Counted from the first letter of the stretch, positions 1-7,620 are shown. The stretch is DNA of 64,000 bases from an uncultured Dysosmobacter sp. (GCA_947625655.1 CANQPD010000001.1:186001-250000), one strand, 5' to 3'. The notes: generated from the sequence alone by a model not told the origin. Made by a program: numbers and translations.

Positions 1-1224
1 CTGCATGATATCGTGCTCCTGGCCCGCCTCGTCCCAGAAAGCATGCTGGAACAGGCCGAACATGGTGTGCTCCCCATGGACTCCGGCCGTGAAAGAGACG
101 ATCCAGCCGCCGGACAGCTCCTCCGCCTTCAAAAAGCGGACGCCCTCCGGCAGGTTTTCCGCCGTGCCCCGCCGCAGGTCCAGCCGGACCCGGGGCGCAG
201 ATTTGTCCAGCCACTCCGCGCGGGTGATATGGAGAGTCAGATGGCGGCTGCTTTCAAAATAGGGGCTGTCCAGCCAGACGGAGGAATCGTCGCTGCCACT
301 GGTCATGCCGGAGGACAGGATGCCGTTGGTGGTGGGCCGGAACTGGCGGCCCGTCTCGTCCTCCAGGTAGCATTCCAGCCCGGTGAGCCAGGCGTCGTTG
401 TCCGGGTCCGTGTGGAGAGCCAGCCGCATGTGGGTGGGATACACCTCCGCCTCCGTGATGGAGACGGTGCGGCCGTCCAGGGTGAAGACGGCGTCCACCG
501 GGATGATCTCGCCCTTGGCGGTGAAGGTGGGGTCCAGTTCCAGGGGGAAGGTGAACTCCGCCAGGTACGCCGGGTCATCGCTGACGGGGGCAAAGGGGGC
601 TTCCTCCCCGATGGGGACCGCCGGCGCCTCCGTTTCCTCGTCGCTGCGGTCTGCGTAGACCTTCAGCTGGAGATCCAGCGTCTCCGGGATGTCCCGCTCG
701 ATGAAGTCCATCCGCAAAGACCGCAGCTCCCCGTTGGGTGTGCCATAGGAGACGCTGCTGCTGCTCCAGCCCCCCGCGTCTCCCGGCAGGAGGACATTTC
801 CATTGGCCTCCAGCTGCGGATACTGGCGGGAGTCCAGGGTGTAATAGATGTTGAGCTGCTTCATGTCCACAATGACGTATTCGACGGTGGCGGTGACGCC
901 GTTTTCCGTCTGGGTCTGGCCGATGGGCTGGACGTAGTCGTTCTCTACCGCGGCGCTCAGGCTGGGCGACCACGCCACCGCCTTGGCCAGCTCCCGCAGC
1001 ACCGGCACGGTCCCGCAGGCCCGGGCAAAGGGGATGGACAGGTTCACCAGCAGCACAAAGGCCGTAAAGCAGGCCGCCAGCCCCAGGGCGGAGACGCCAA
1101 AGGCCCGCCGCTTTTTCTGTGAAGTCCTTTCCCTTTTCAGCGCTTTTGCGACGGTTCCTTCCAGCTCTGCCGGTGTCTGCTCCAGCGCCGCGAGCAAATT
1201 CGTATACTCCTCGTTCCGGGTCAT
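1..1224 (-). CDS. DUF4179-like membrane protein, partner of ECF sigma factor (partial)
   Basis: The reading frame stays open from the ATG at 1224 to the window edge, so at least 408 codons are present and the C-terminus is missing. The first ~45 residues are charged and cytoplasmic in character, followed by one hydrophobic segment (about residues 43-62, FGVSALGLAACFTAFVLLVNL) and a long extracytoplasmic part rich in beta-type sequence. That layout is typical of DUF4179 proteins encoded just after ECF sigma factors, which are thought to act as anti-sigma or sensing partners; I infer that role. Its ATG overlaps the TGA of the sigma gene (ATGA), indicating translational coupling. The large plus-strand frame here is an antisense shadow. 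Confidence 0.75.
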   Translation of the reverse strand, partial: MTRNEEYTNLLAALEQTPAELEGTVAKALKRERTSQKKRRAFGVSALGLAACFTAFVLLVNLSIPFARACGTVPVLRELAKAVAWSPSLSAAVENDYVQPIGQTQTENGVTATVEYVIVDMKQLNIYYTLDSRQYPQLEANGNVLLPGDAGGWSSSSVSYGTPNGELRSLRMDFIERDIPETLDLQLKVYADRSDEETEAPAVPIGEEAPFAPVSDDPAYLAEFTFPLELDPTFTAKGEIIPVDAVFTLDGRTVSITEAEVYPTHMRLALHTDPDNDAWLTGLECYLEDETGRQFRPTTNGILSSGMTSGSDDSSVWLDSPYFESSRHLTLHITRAEWLDKSAPRVRLDLRRGTAENLPEGVRFLKAEELSGGWIVSFTAGVHGEHTMFGLFQHAFWDEAGQEHDIMQ

Positions 1225-1694
1225 GTCTGCTCCTCCTCTCCCAATTCCAGCCGCAATACTTGCAGAGCCTTTCTCTGCCGGGTGGCCACGGTGCCCTGGG
1301 GGACGCGCAGGGCGGCGGCGGTCTCCGCCTGAGTGTACCCGGCGAAAAACCGCAGGATCACCACCAGCCGCAGCTCCTCCGGCAGGCGGCGGACGGCGTC
1401 TTTCAGCGGCAGGGCGTCGTAAGCGTCCGGCCCGGCGGTCTCCGGCAGGGCGTCCTCCCCCGCCAGACGCTTCCGGCGGCGCAGCTCCCGGTGGCACTCG
1501 TTGATCAGGATGCGGGTGAGCCAGGTCTCGAAAAGCGCCGGCTCCCGGAGCTTCCTCAGCCCCCGCAGGGCCTGATAGACCGCCTCGTCCACCGCCTCCA
1601 GGGCGTCGGCCTCGCTGCCGAGATACAGGTACGCGGTCCGGTACAGACGCTGCTTGACGGTCTCTGTCCGGGCGGCGAATTCGTCCCTGTCCAT
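1221..1694 (-). CDS. ECF-type RNA polymerase sigma factor
   Basis: This 157-residue protein has the two-domain build of extracytoplasmic-function sigma-70 factors. Region 2 lies around residues 15-70 (LYRTAYLYLGSEADALEAVD; ETWLTRILINECHRELRRRK). Region 4 lies around 105-150 (LPEELRLVVILRFFAGYTQA; VPQGTVATRQRKALQVLRLE), containing the helix-turn-helix. The length is normal for the family. The ATG at 1694 is preceded by a strong AAGGAGGG. It is co-transcribed and overlaps by 4 nt with the downstream membrane partner. The ~210 bp upstream, to the xerD terminator, holds no gene; a short inverted repeat TCTAA-CGA-TTAGA lies about 20-30 bp before the start. The regulon cannot be told from this window. 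Confidence 0.88.
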   Translation of the reverse strand: MDRDEFAARTETVKQRLYRTAYLYLGSEADALEAVDEAVYQALRGLRKLREPALFETWLTRILINECHRELRRRKRLAGEDALPETAGPDAYDALPLKDAVRRLPEELRLVVILRFFAGYTQAETAAALRVPQGTVATRQRKALQVLRLELGEEEQT

Positions 1695-1901
1695 GGGCGG
1701 GCCCTCCTTTCATGTTTCTAACGATTAGAGTCCGCAGGGGCGGGTTTTGTTTTCCCGAATGGGAAATTATTTTTTGGGGGGATGGGGATATTGGGCGCAG
1801 CCCTGTGAGTGCTTATCGCAATGGCTTCCGTCCCCGCCCCGCTGCCGCCGCGCAGGCTCCCGGCCCGCGGCAATGCGATACATATGATCATCTCCATCCG
1901 C

Positions 1902-1931
1902 AAAAAATCAGCACGGCTTCCGCCGTGCTGA
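1902..1931 (-). terminator. Rho-independent terminator of xerD
   Basis: A perfect 10-bp stem (TCAGCACGGC, 1908-1917, pairing with 1922-1931) with a four-base loop is followed, in the minus direction, by a run of six T. It starts a few bases after the xerD stop codon. Confidence 0.9.
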
Positions 1932-1934
1932 CGT

Positions 1935-2813
1935 TTACGCTCTTGGATGGGCCTTCTGATACACGTCCTTCAGCTGCCGCTTCACCACATGGGTGTAGAT
2001 CTGCGTGGACGAGATGTCCGCGTGGCCCAGCATCTCCTGGATGGACCGCAGGTCCGCGCCGTTTTCCAGCAGGTGGACGGCGAAGGAGTGGCGCAGGGTG
2101 TGGGGCGTGATGTCCTTTTCGATGCCCGCCTTCTCCTGGTAATACTTGATGATCTTCCAGAAGCCCTGGCGGCTCATGCGCTCGCCGTTCATGTTGACGA
2201 ACAGGGCCGTCTCCTCGCTGTCCGCGATCAGCTGGGGCCGCACGCCGCGCACATAGTCCTGCAGGGCCTTGACGGCGGTGTGGTACAGCGGGATGATGCG
2301 CTCCCTGCCCCGGCTCTCGCAGCGGATGAAGCCGGCGGCCAGATTCAGGTCGTCCATGTCCAGGGAGATCAGCTCGCTGACCCGGATGCCGGTGGCGTAC
2401 AGCAGCTCCAGCATGGCGTGATCCCGGAAGCCCTTGGCATCCACGCATTGGGGCTGCTCCAAAAACAGCTCCACCTCCTTGGCGGTGAGGATCTCCGGGT
2501 ATTTCCGCTCCACCTTGGCGGAGGTGACGCCCTTGGCGGGGTTTTCCGTGATGGAGCCCTCCGCCAGCAGAAAGTTATAAAAGGATTTGACCGAGGCCAG
2601 GAACCGGGTGGCGGAGGCCGCGGACTTCCCCCGCCCCTGCATCCAGCTCATATACGCCTGCACCGTCTCCCGATCGGCCTCCCGCAGGGTGAGGCCCTGT
2701 TCATCCAGATAGGACGCGAACTGGGTCACATCCCGCAGATAGGAGCTGACGGTGTTCGGGGAGGCATGCTTCTCCTCCGCCAAGTAAGCGCCGTAGCGCG
2801 CGATATCGTCCAT
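1935..2813 (-). CDS. xerD: Tyrosine recombinase XerD
   Basis: This 292-residue site-specific recombinase resolves chromosome dimers at dif. The N-terminal SAM-like core-binding domain spans about residues 1-85. The catalytic domain carries the full tyrosine-recombinase set: Arg144 (TGIRVSE), His238 and Arg241 (HTLRHSF), His264 (GHADISS) and Tyr273 (TQIYTHV). Length and motif spacing are standard for XerC/XerD. It sits directly downstream of spoIIM, a conserved pairing in Clostridia, so it is a housekeeping gene and not the integrase of a mobile element. It could be called XerC on sequence alone; the spoIIM context favours XerD. A terminator follows immediately. Confidence 0.9.
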   Translation of the reverse strand: MDDIARYGAYLAEEKHASPNTVSSYLRDVTQFASYLDEQGLTLREADRETVQAYMSWMQGRGKSAASATRFLASVKSFYNFLLAEGSITENPAKGVTSAKVERKYPEILTAKEVELFLEQPQCVDAKGFRDHAMLELLYATGIRVSELISLDMDDLNLAAGFIRCESRGRERIIPLYHTAVKALQDYVRGVRPQLIADSEETALFVNMNGERMSRQGFWKIIKYYQEKAGIEKDITPHTLRHSFAVHLLENGADLRSIQEMLGHADISSTQIYTHVVKRQLKDVYQKAHPRA

Positions 2814-2843
2814 TGCCAGGAGAATCCCCTCCCCTCTTTCGCA

Positions 2844-3479
2844 TTATGCCAGAACGCGTTCCAGCATCAGCCGCAGAAGCCGCGGCGAAACAAACAGATC
2901 CACACACACGCCCGCCAGCAGCACGGCGGCACACACCGCCATCCGCAGCCACCAGCATCTGCCGTAAGATACCGGAGCGGCCCGCCGCCCTCTCCCAAAG
3001 GACAGGCTGGCCAGCGCCGCGGAGGTCCCCCAGGCGGGGACCGCCAGCAGGAAAAACACAGGCAGCGTCACCGCGCACCGCAGGCCGAACACCGCCAGGG
3101 CCAGCAGCACCCCGTCCGCTCCGAAGGCCGCCGTGAAGCAGCAGACGGAGAAGGACAGGAAAAAGCCGAAGGCCGCCGCCGTACAGGGCAGCAGCACCGC
3201 GCCGATGGAGGCGAAGCCTAGCAGAAAGGCCAGCAGCGGATAGCGGAAATAGATCACCAGCGCCGACAGCGCCGCGCCGGAAGAGACGCCGCCGCTGCCG
3301 CCCAGGCGCACATAATCCGCAAGATAGTGCCGCAGCTCGTCCCCTGTGGCGTCGGGCACCCGGCCCGCCAGGACCTGTCCCAGGACCACGCCGCCCAAAA
3401 AGAACAGCGCCAGCAGAAGCAGGCGGGGCAGAGACGCCGGCCCGCCCCGGGAAAGTCCGCGATGTGTCTTCCAGTTCAA
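2844..3479 (-). CDS. spoIIM: Stage II sporulation protein M
   Basis: SpoIIM belongs with SpoIID and SpoIIP to the peptidoglycan-remodelling complex that drives engulfment of the forespore. The 211-residue product has about five hydrophobic membrane segments separated by short loops and a basic N-terminus, as expected for SpoIIM. The start is a TTG at 3479 with GAGGTGAGG just upstream; no ATG fits near the N-terminus. The xerD start follows about 30 nt after the stop, so the two are likely an operon. SpoIIP is not in this window. The assignment uses topology, length and the xerD neighbour, because the family has few invariant motifs. Confidence 0.82.
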   Translation of the reverse strand: MNWKTHRGLSRGGPASLPRLLLLALFFLGGVVLGQVLAGRVPDATGDELRHYLADYVRLGGSGGVSSGAALSALVIYFRYPLLAFLLGFASIGAVLLPCTAAAFGFFLSFSVCCFTAAFGADGVLLALAVFGLRCAVTLPVFFLLAVPAWGTSAALASLSFGRGRRAAPVSYGRCWWLRMAVCAAVLLAGVCVDLFVSPRLLRLMLERVLA

Positions 3480-3844
3480 ACCGCCTCACCTCGCAGCAAG
3501 CCTATGCGGCGGGCGGACGGTTTATGACGCATTGGTTAACGTAAACCATGTTACTTATTAAATATAGTTCAATTTACCATAATTATCAAGGAATTTAACG
3601 GAAAAAGAAGTTTTTTGGCAGTTATGACAAAATATTATGTAAACACAATTATGTAAACTTGATAAACCAGGCGCCGAGGCGGGCGGGAACCCCCGGGCCA
3701 AAAGCCAACATTTGGGGCTTTTCGGCAAAATCGCGCCCCATATCTGCCGTCTCCTCCCCTCAGGCAGGCACGGCGGCGGCCCGGGGCGCGGAGGGCGCAG
3801 AAAAAACCGGGATTTCCGAAATTTTGTAGGAATCCACAATTGAC
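3480..3844. other. 365-bp intergenic region upstream of spoIIM
   Basis: No convincing gene is present. The spoIIM-proximal half (about 3530-3670) is much more AT-rich than its surroundings and probably holds the spoIIM promoter. It contains two direct copies of ATTATGTAAAC (3634-3644 and 3648-3658) and a near-palindrome GGTTAACGTAAACC (3534-3547), which share a GTAAAC core. The half nearer TIGR04086 is GC-rich with no clear element. I looked for the six-cysteine SCIFF peptide gene that often follows TIGR04086 in Clostridia and did not find it. Confidence 0.5.
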
Positions 3845-4252
3845 TTATTTCCGTTTCCGTCTCTTCCGCTTCCGTCCCCCCAGCAGCCCGGCCAGCAGTC
3901 CCCCCGCCAGCGCGCACAGCAGCAGGATGCCGCCCCGGCCCGTCCAGGTGATCCCCTGCCAGAAGGCCGTCCCCACCGCCGCCAGCACCGCCGCGAACAG
4001 TGCCGCGCACGCCAGCCCGGCGGGCAGCGTCCCCCAGGGTGACCGCCGCGCCGCCGTCATGCCGCCGCAGAACACCGCTGCCGCGCACAGCACCGCCACC
4101 GCCGGGAAGGCGCTTTTTTCCGGCAGCGTCCCCCGCACCAGCAGCAGTGCCAGAAGCAGCAGCCCCGCCAGATACACTCCCAGGGCCGCCGCCCCTCCCC
4201 GCAGGAACACCGTCCAGGGCGCCGCCGGCTTTTGTCTTTGCCCTTTCGCCAT
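3845..4252 (-). CDS. TIGR04086 family membrane protein
   Basis: A 135-residue membrane protein with four hydrophobic segments and a strongly basic C-terminal tail (GGRKRKRRKRK), matching the TIGR04086/YrzE type that follows yajC in many Clostridia. Its molecular function is unknown. The ribosome-binding site (AAGGGAGG) forms the 3' arm of a stable hairpin between this gene and yajC, so expression may be limited relative to yajC. It is separated from yajC by about 75 nt and is probably in the same transcript. Assignment rests on topology and gene order more than on motifs. Confidence 0.75.
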   Translation of the reverse strand: MAKGQRQKPAAPWTVFLRGGAAALGVYLAGLLLLALLLVRGTLPEKSAFPAVAVLCAAAVFCGGMTAARRSPWGTLPAGLACAALFAAVLAAVGTAFWQGITWTGRGGILLLCALAGGLLAGLLGGRKRKRRKRK

Positions 4253-4304
4253 AAAAAATCCTCCCTTGCAACATGCTCGTCACTGGAGCATATTCCAAGG
4301 GAGG
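4253..4304 (-). promoter_or_regulatory. Intercistronic hairpin sequestering the RBS of TIGR04086 gene
   Basis: Minus-strand RNA between yajC and TIGR04086 folds into a 9-bp outer stem (CCTCCCTTG with CAAGGGAGG, 4296-4304 with 4260-4268) and a 6-bp inner stem (4273-4278 with 4286-4291). The 3' arm contains the Shine-Dalgarno sequence, and ATTTTTT plus the start codon follow at once. The same element therefore looks like a terminator and also masks the ribosome-binding site. Confidence 0.7.
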
Positions 4305-4326
4305 CTGCTTTTATGAATGGTTTTCC

Positions 4327-4680
4327 TTACTTTTCTTCCGCTTCAGGGGCAGGGATCTCGTCCACGGGCTCCTCGGGGACCTCGGCCTTCTTCTCCTTCT
4401 TGTCCTCGGGCTGCTCGCCGGACTGGACGCCGGTGGTGGACACGGCCCACTTGGTCAGCTCCATGCGGACGCGGTCCTCACTGGTCTCGATGACGATGGT
4501 GTCCTTGCCGACGGACACGATCTTGCCGACGATGCCGCCGATGGTGGTGATGACGTCGCCCTTCTTCAGGCTGTCCCGCATTTCCTGGGCCTTCTTCTTC
4601 CGCTTGTTCTCCGGGCGGATCATCAGGAAGTACATGATTGCAATGAGGACGACAATCATAATCAGGGATTCTAAATTCAT
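4327..4680 (-). CDS. yajC: Preprotein translocase subunit YajC
   Basis: YajC is the small accessory subunit that associates with SecDF at the Sec translocon. The 117-residue product has one N-terminal membrane segment (about residues 5-20, LIMIVVLIAIMYFLMIRP) followed by the conserved cytosolic stretch with RPENKRKKKAQEM, LKKGDVITTIGGIVG and VIETSEDRVRMEL. The C-terminus is an acidic extension (about residues 90-117) that is longer than in many YajC proteins. It lies in the clostridial queA-tgt-yajC order and has its own strong promoter at 4722-4749. Confidence 0.93.
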   Translation of the reverse strand: MNLESLIMIVVLIAIMYFLMIRPENKRKKKAQEMRDSLKKGDVITTIGGIVGKIVSVGKDTIVIETSEDRVRMELTKWAVSTTGVQSGEQPEDKKEKKAEVPEEPVDEIPAPEAEEK

Positions 4681-4721
4681 GCCATTTGCTCCTTTTCCTT
4701 TTGCGTATTCAGAATGAAACC

Positions 4722-4749
4722 ATTATACCAAAACCAACAGGTTTTGCAA
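4722..4749 (-). promoter_or_regulatory. yajC promoter with internal operator-like palindrome
   Basis: Minus-strand -35 TTGCAA (4744-4749), 16-bp spacer and -10 TATAAT (4722-4727). The spacer holds an inverted repeat CAAAACC-AACA-GGTTTTG (4729-4746) that overlaps the -35 box, a suitable site for a repressor. Confidence 0.7.
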
Positions 4750-4779
4750 GCCTTTTCTTTGCGCCGGTCCGGCTTTTGC

Positions 4780-5393
4780 TCAGGCGGGCCCGCGCCACCG
4801 GCCGTCTCCGCCCCTTTGGAGCAGCAGGCGGTATCCGCCCCCCTGGCTCCGGACGTAAATTTCCCGGCAGCCCTCCGGCAGCGAAACGGGATAGCTGTCC
4901 CCTGCCCCACGGGGATTGTTGATCCCCACGGAGCCGTAAAAGGTCAGGTACAGGGCCGTCCCCGCTCCCGGGCCTCCATGCTCCGCAGATATCCGGCGCT
5001 GGAGGCCAGATCCATTTCCAGCGTGACGGAGCTTCCGTCCTCCGCCGCGGTGAAGTCCCGCAGCAGCGCGTCCCCGCGGGGTTTCCCCGGCATCCTCCAC
5101 AGGCCCGCCAGCGCTGTCAGCAGCGCGGCCGCCGCCAGCAGGGCCAGCACCGCCGTGCAGGACGTCCGCCCCCGGGGACGCCTGGACGCCCACGCCGCCA
5201 GAAACGCGAGAATGCCGGGCAGCAGGAATTCCCCGCAGCGCTCCGCCGCCCGGAGATAAAAGGGCGCGGAACGCAGGGTGTGCCCCCAGATATACCGATC
5301 CGCGCCGAGCAGGACAGAAAAGGCCAGGAGGAACAGGGTGGCCGCGCCGTACAGGGCCCTGCGGCCGCCGGCCGGCGTCTTCGGGGCCCTCAT
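4780..5393 (-). pseudogene. Frameshifted membrane protein gene between tgt and yajC
   Basis: From the ATG at 5393 (overlapping the tgt stop as ATGA) the frame encodes about 143 plausible residues with three hydrophobic segments, then runs into a TGA at 4944. The neighbouring frame continues at the same place with protein-like sequence (ALYLTFYGSVGINNPRGAGD, then SLPEGCREIYV) to a stop at 4780. Adding one G to the GGGG run near 4958-4961 joins the two into one ~204-residue protein. A real frameshift, phase variation or a sequencing error could each explain it. I do not recognise the family. The product looks like a membrane protein with a C-terminal soluble domain, co-transcribed with tgt. Confidence 0.65.
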
Positions 5394-6523
5394 ACCCGCC
5401 GCTCCAGTCTTCCGCTGTACCTGGCCCGGAAGTCCGCGAAGGTCCCCTCGTCCAGCGCCTGCCGGATGCGGGCCATCAGCTCATTGTAGAAGTACAGGTT
5501 GTGCAGCACCGCGAAGCGCAGGGCCAGCACCTCGTCCGCCTTGAAGAGATGCCGCAGGTACGCCCGGGAAAAGCTGCGGCACACAGGGCAACGGCAGCTC
5601 CCGCTGATGGGCCGGTCGTCGGCGGCGTACTTCTCGTTGAGGATGTTCACCGTCCCTTCCCAGGTGAAGAGCTTGCCGTGGCGGCCGTTGCGGGAGGGCA
5701 TCACGCAGTCGAAAAAGTCCACGCCCCGGCTGACGGCCTCGATGATGTTGCTGGGGGTGCCCACGCCCATGAGGTAGCGGGGCTTGTCCTCCGGCAGCTC
5801 CGGGGCCACCACGTCGATCATCTCGTACATGACCTCCGCCGGCTCCCCCACGGCCAGGCCGCCGATGGCGTAGCCGTCGCAGCCGAGCTTTGCAATCTCC
5901 CGGGCGTGCCAGGCCCGCAGGTCTGGGAAGGTGGCCCCTTGGTTGATGCCGAAGAGCATCTGCCCGGGGTTTACCGTGTCCGGCAGGCTGTTGAGCCGGT
6001 CGTGCTCGATCTTGCACCGCTCCAGCCAGCGCAGCGTCCGCTCCACCGACGCCTTGGCGTACTCGTACCGGGCGGGGTTCTCCACGCACTCGTCAAAGGC
6101 CATGGCGATGTCGCTGCCCAGATTGGACTGGATCTGCATGGACTCCTCCGGCCCCATGAAGATCTTATGCCCGTCGATGTGGGAGGCAAAATAAACGCCC
6201 TCCTCCCGGATCTTCCGCAGGGACGCCAGGGAGAACACCTGGAACCCGCCGGAGTCCGTCAGAATGGGGCCGTCCCAGTTCATGAACTTGTGGAGACCGC
6301 CCAGCTGCCGCACCAGCTTGTCGCCGGGGCGGAGATGAAGGTGGTAGGTGTTGGAAAGCTCGATCTGGCAGCCCACCTCCCTCAGGTCGTGGGCGGACAC
6401 GCCGCCCTTGATGGCCGCCTGGGTGCCCACGTTCATAAAGACGGGGGTCTGCACCACGCCGCCGTGGGCGCAGGAAAATTCGCCGCGCCGGGCGCGGCCC
6501 TCGGTTTTCAGGACTTTGAACAT
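5390..6523 (-). CDS. tgt: tRNA-guanine transglycosylase
   Basis: Tgt swaps guanine-34 of GU(N) tRNAs for the preQ1 base, the first tRNA-level step of queuosine synthesis. The 377-residue protein has the TIM-barrel motifs TDSGGFQVFSL (Asp90), the base-recognition loop FGINQGA and GYAIGGLAVGE, the VDFFDCVMPSRNGRHG segment with the nucleophilic aspartate (about 269-272), and the C-terminal zinc site CRCPVC with a following His. I chose the ATG at 6523, preceded by AAAGGAGAAA; an in-frame upstream ATG would add 37 residues encoded by repeat DNA. queA lies upstream but is separated by a repeat element and an Xre gene. Confidence 0.96.
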   Translation of the reverse strand: MFKVLKTEGRARRGEFSCAHGGVVQTPVFMNVGTQAAIKGGVSAHDLREVGCQIELSNTYHLHLRPGDKLVRQLGGLHKFMNWDGPILTDSGGFQVFSLASLRKIREEGVYFASHIDGHKIFMGPEESMQIQSNLGSDIAMAFDECVENPARYEYAKASVERTLRWLERCKIEHDRLNSLPDTVNPGQMLFGINQGATFPDLRAWHAREIAKLGCDGYAIGGLAVGEPAEVMYEMIDVVAPELPEDKPRYLMGVGTPSNIIEAVSRGVDFFDCVMPSRNGRHGKLFTWEGTVNILNEKYAADDRPISGSCRCPVCRSFSRAYLRHLFKADEVLALRFAVLHNLYFYNELMARIRQALDEGTFADFRARYSGRLERRV

Positions 6524-6569
6524 GTGGTTTCTCCTTTTTTGGGATATCTGGCGGGTATCCGAGGGGTTT

Positions 6570-7299
6570 GCACCCTCCATTTTCTTTTCAACGGCGCCGA
6601 AAAGACTGCGCCCGCAGGCGCGTGTCGGAGCCAACCGCCCGCAGGGCGGCTCTTAGGCGGAGACGAACGGGCCGTGCACGGTCCAAAAGAAAAGGCGCTT
6701 GGGGCCAAACTTGACCCTTTACGGGTCAAGTTTGGGGAGGCGGACTTGACAGGGTGCCGCCGGCAAAACCTACAGGTTTCCGGGTTGGGCGCGGGAAGCG
6801 TGTCGGTGATCATCGTTCCTTTTCCGCCACGCGAATCGGGACGTGCATGACAGGGCAAGCATCGCATGGGTTTTTGCGTCTATTTCCGCTGCTGCTCCCT
6901 TCACTCTTCCGGGCAGCCCCTGCAAAATGTTGAAACTCGCAGGGCGGGTCGCCCCGGCTCACTGCATGACACCAGCATGCAACAACCATCCGCGTAGTGT
7001 GTAGCGAAGCGGGACACACGGGTGGGATGATAAAGCCCTTGCGTCAATATCCCACAGGCCGGCACCCAATGTCCCAAATGCGGCATAAGCAAGGGCCGAT
7101 GTGGGCATCGGCCCCTACAAGATAAAGCGTACAGCGCAGCCGGATGAAACTTGGCAAGTTTCTGCCAAACGCATCGTGGCAAGGCCCGCATCCCCCAACT
7201 TGACCCAGTTAGGTCAAGTTGGGATCAAGGCGCCTTTTCTTTTGGACCGCGCACGGCCCGTTTTCTTTTCGGCGCAACCGAAAAGAAAATGGGGGGTGC
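6570..7299. repeat. ~730-bp element bounded by long inverted repeats
   Basis: The arm at 6570-6737 and the arm at 7193-7299 are inverted copies of each other over about 105 bp. The left arm carries an extra ~62-bp hairpin-rich insertion. Each arm contains a smaller palindrome (ACTTGACC.../...GGTCAAGT), a GCGCCTTTTCTTTTGGACCG-type block and a CTTTTCGGCGC block. No transposase or other convincing coding frame lies inside. It resembles a non-autonomous, MITE-like repeat. With the Xre pair it fills the queA-tgt junction, and this explains the absence of genes between 6524 and 7333. Confidence 0.7.
7093..7114. repeat. Short palindromic repeat inside the inverted-repeat element
   Basis: GGGCCGATG-TGGG-CATCGGCCC forms a perfect 9-bp stem with a four-base loop. 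It looks like a REP-type intergenic palindrome; I see only one copy in this window. Confidence 0.55.
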
Positions 7300-7333
7300 A
7301 TCCCTCGTCCCCGCCCGTGGGCGGGAACTCCCG

Positions 7334-7540
7334 TCACCGCCGGTCGGAACGCCCTGCCAGGTAATCCAGGGACACGCCGAAATGGTCCGCCAGGGCGGCA
7401 AAAATCTCCAGCCCCGGCAGGCCGTCGTCCGCTTCAATACGCTGATAATGGCGCATAGCGATCCCAATGGCCTGCGCCGTTTGAAGCTGGGTCTCTTTCT
7501 TCTCTTTCCGCAATTCTTTCAATCGTTTTCCGATTTTCAT
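7334..7540 (-). CDS. Small Xre-family HTH regulator
   Basis: This 68-residue protein is almost entirely an HTH_3 domain: LKELRKEKKETQLQTAQAIG, then MRHYQRIEADDGLPGLEIFAAL and the FGVSLDYLAGRSD C-terminal turn typical of Cro/CI-type repressors. It is divergent from the 71-codon gene at 7621 and shares with it an 80-bp intergenic region containing paired 18-bp direct repeats (7557-7604). Autoregulation plus control of that neighbour is the likely role. It is not part of the usual queA-tgt-yajC order and appears inserted there. Confidence 0.85.
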   Translation of the reverse strand: MKIGKRLKELRKEKKETQLQTAQAIGIAMRHYQRIEADDGLPGLEIFAALADHFGVSLDYLAGRSDRR

Positions 7541-7550
7541 AGCTTCATCC

Positions 7551-7604
7551 TTGACTTGCTAAATTTGTCGTGTTATAATCAAAATATGCTAAATCTGTCG
7601 TATT
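7551..7604 (+). promoter_or_regulatory. Promoter and paired operator repeats of the Xre / 71-aa gene pair
   Basis: Plus-strand promoter: -35 TTGACT (7551-7556), 17-bp spacer, -10 TATAAT (7574-7579). Two direct repeats TGCTAAAT(T/C)TGTCGT(G/A)TT lie at 7557-7574 and 7587-7604, identical at 16 of 18 positions and 30 bp apart. The first fills the spacer, and the second covers the start-site region. Occupancy would block transcription of the 7621 gene, and the sites also lie just upstream of the divergent regulator. Confidence 0.75.
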
Positions 7605-7620
7605 CCAGGGAGGTCAAACC

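Noticed and set aside
13-1122. A 369-codon plus-strand open frame at the window start
   Set aside because: The minus strand carries a continuous membrane-partner frame coupled to the sigma gene; the plus frame is a low-complexity shadow.
1935-2813. XerD as the integrase of a genomic island
   Set aside because: It is adjacent to spoIIM and has the standard XerD length and motifs; no att-like repeats or cargo genes flank it.
3480-3844. SCIFF (six-cysteine) peptide gene that commonly follows TIGR04086
   Set aside because: No small frame with the six-cysteine pattern exists on either strand of this gap, and no radical-SAM maturase gene is nearby.
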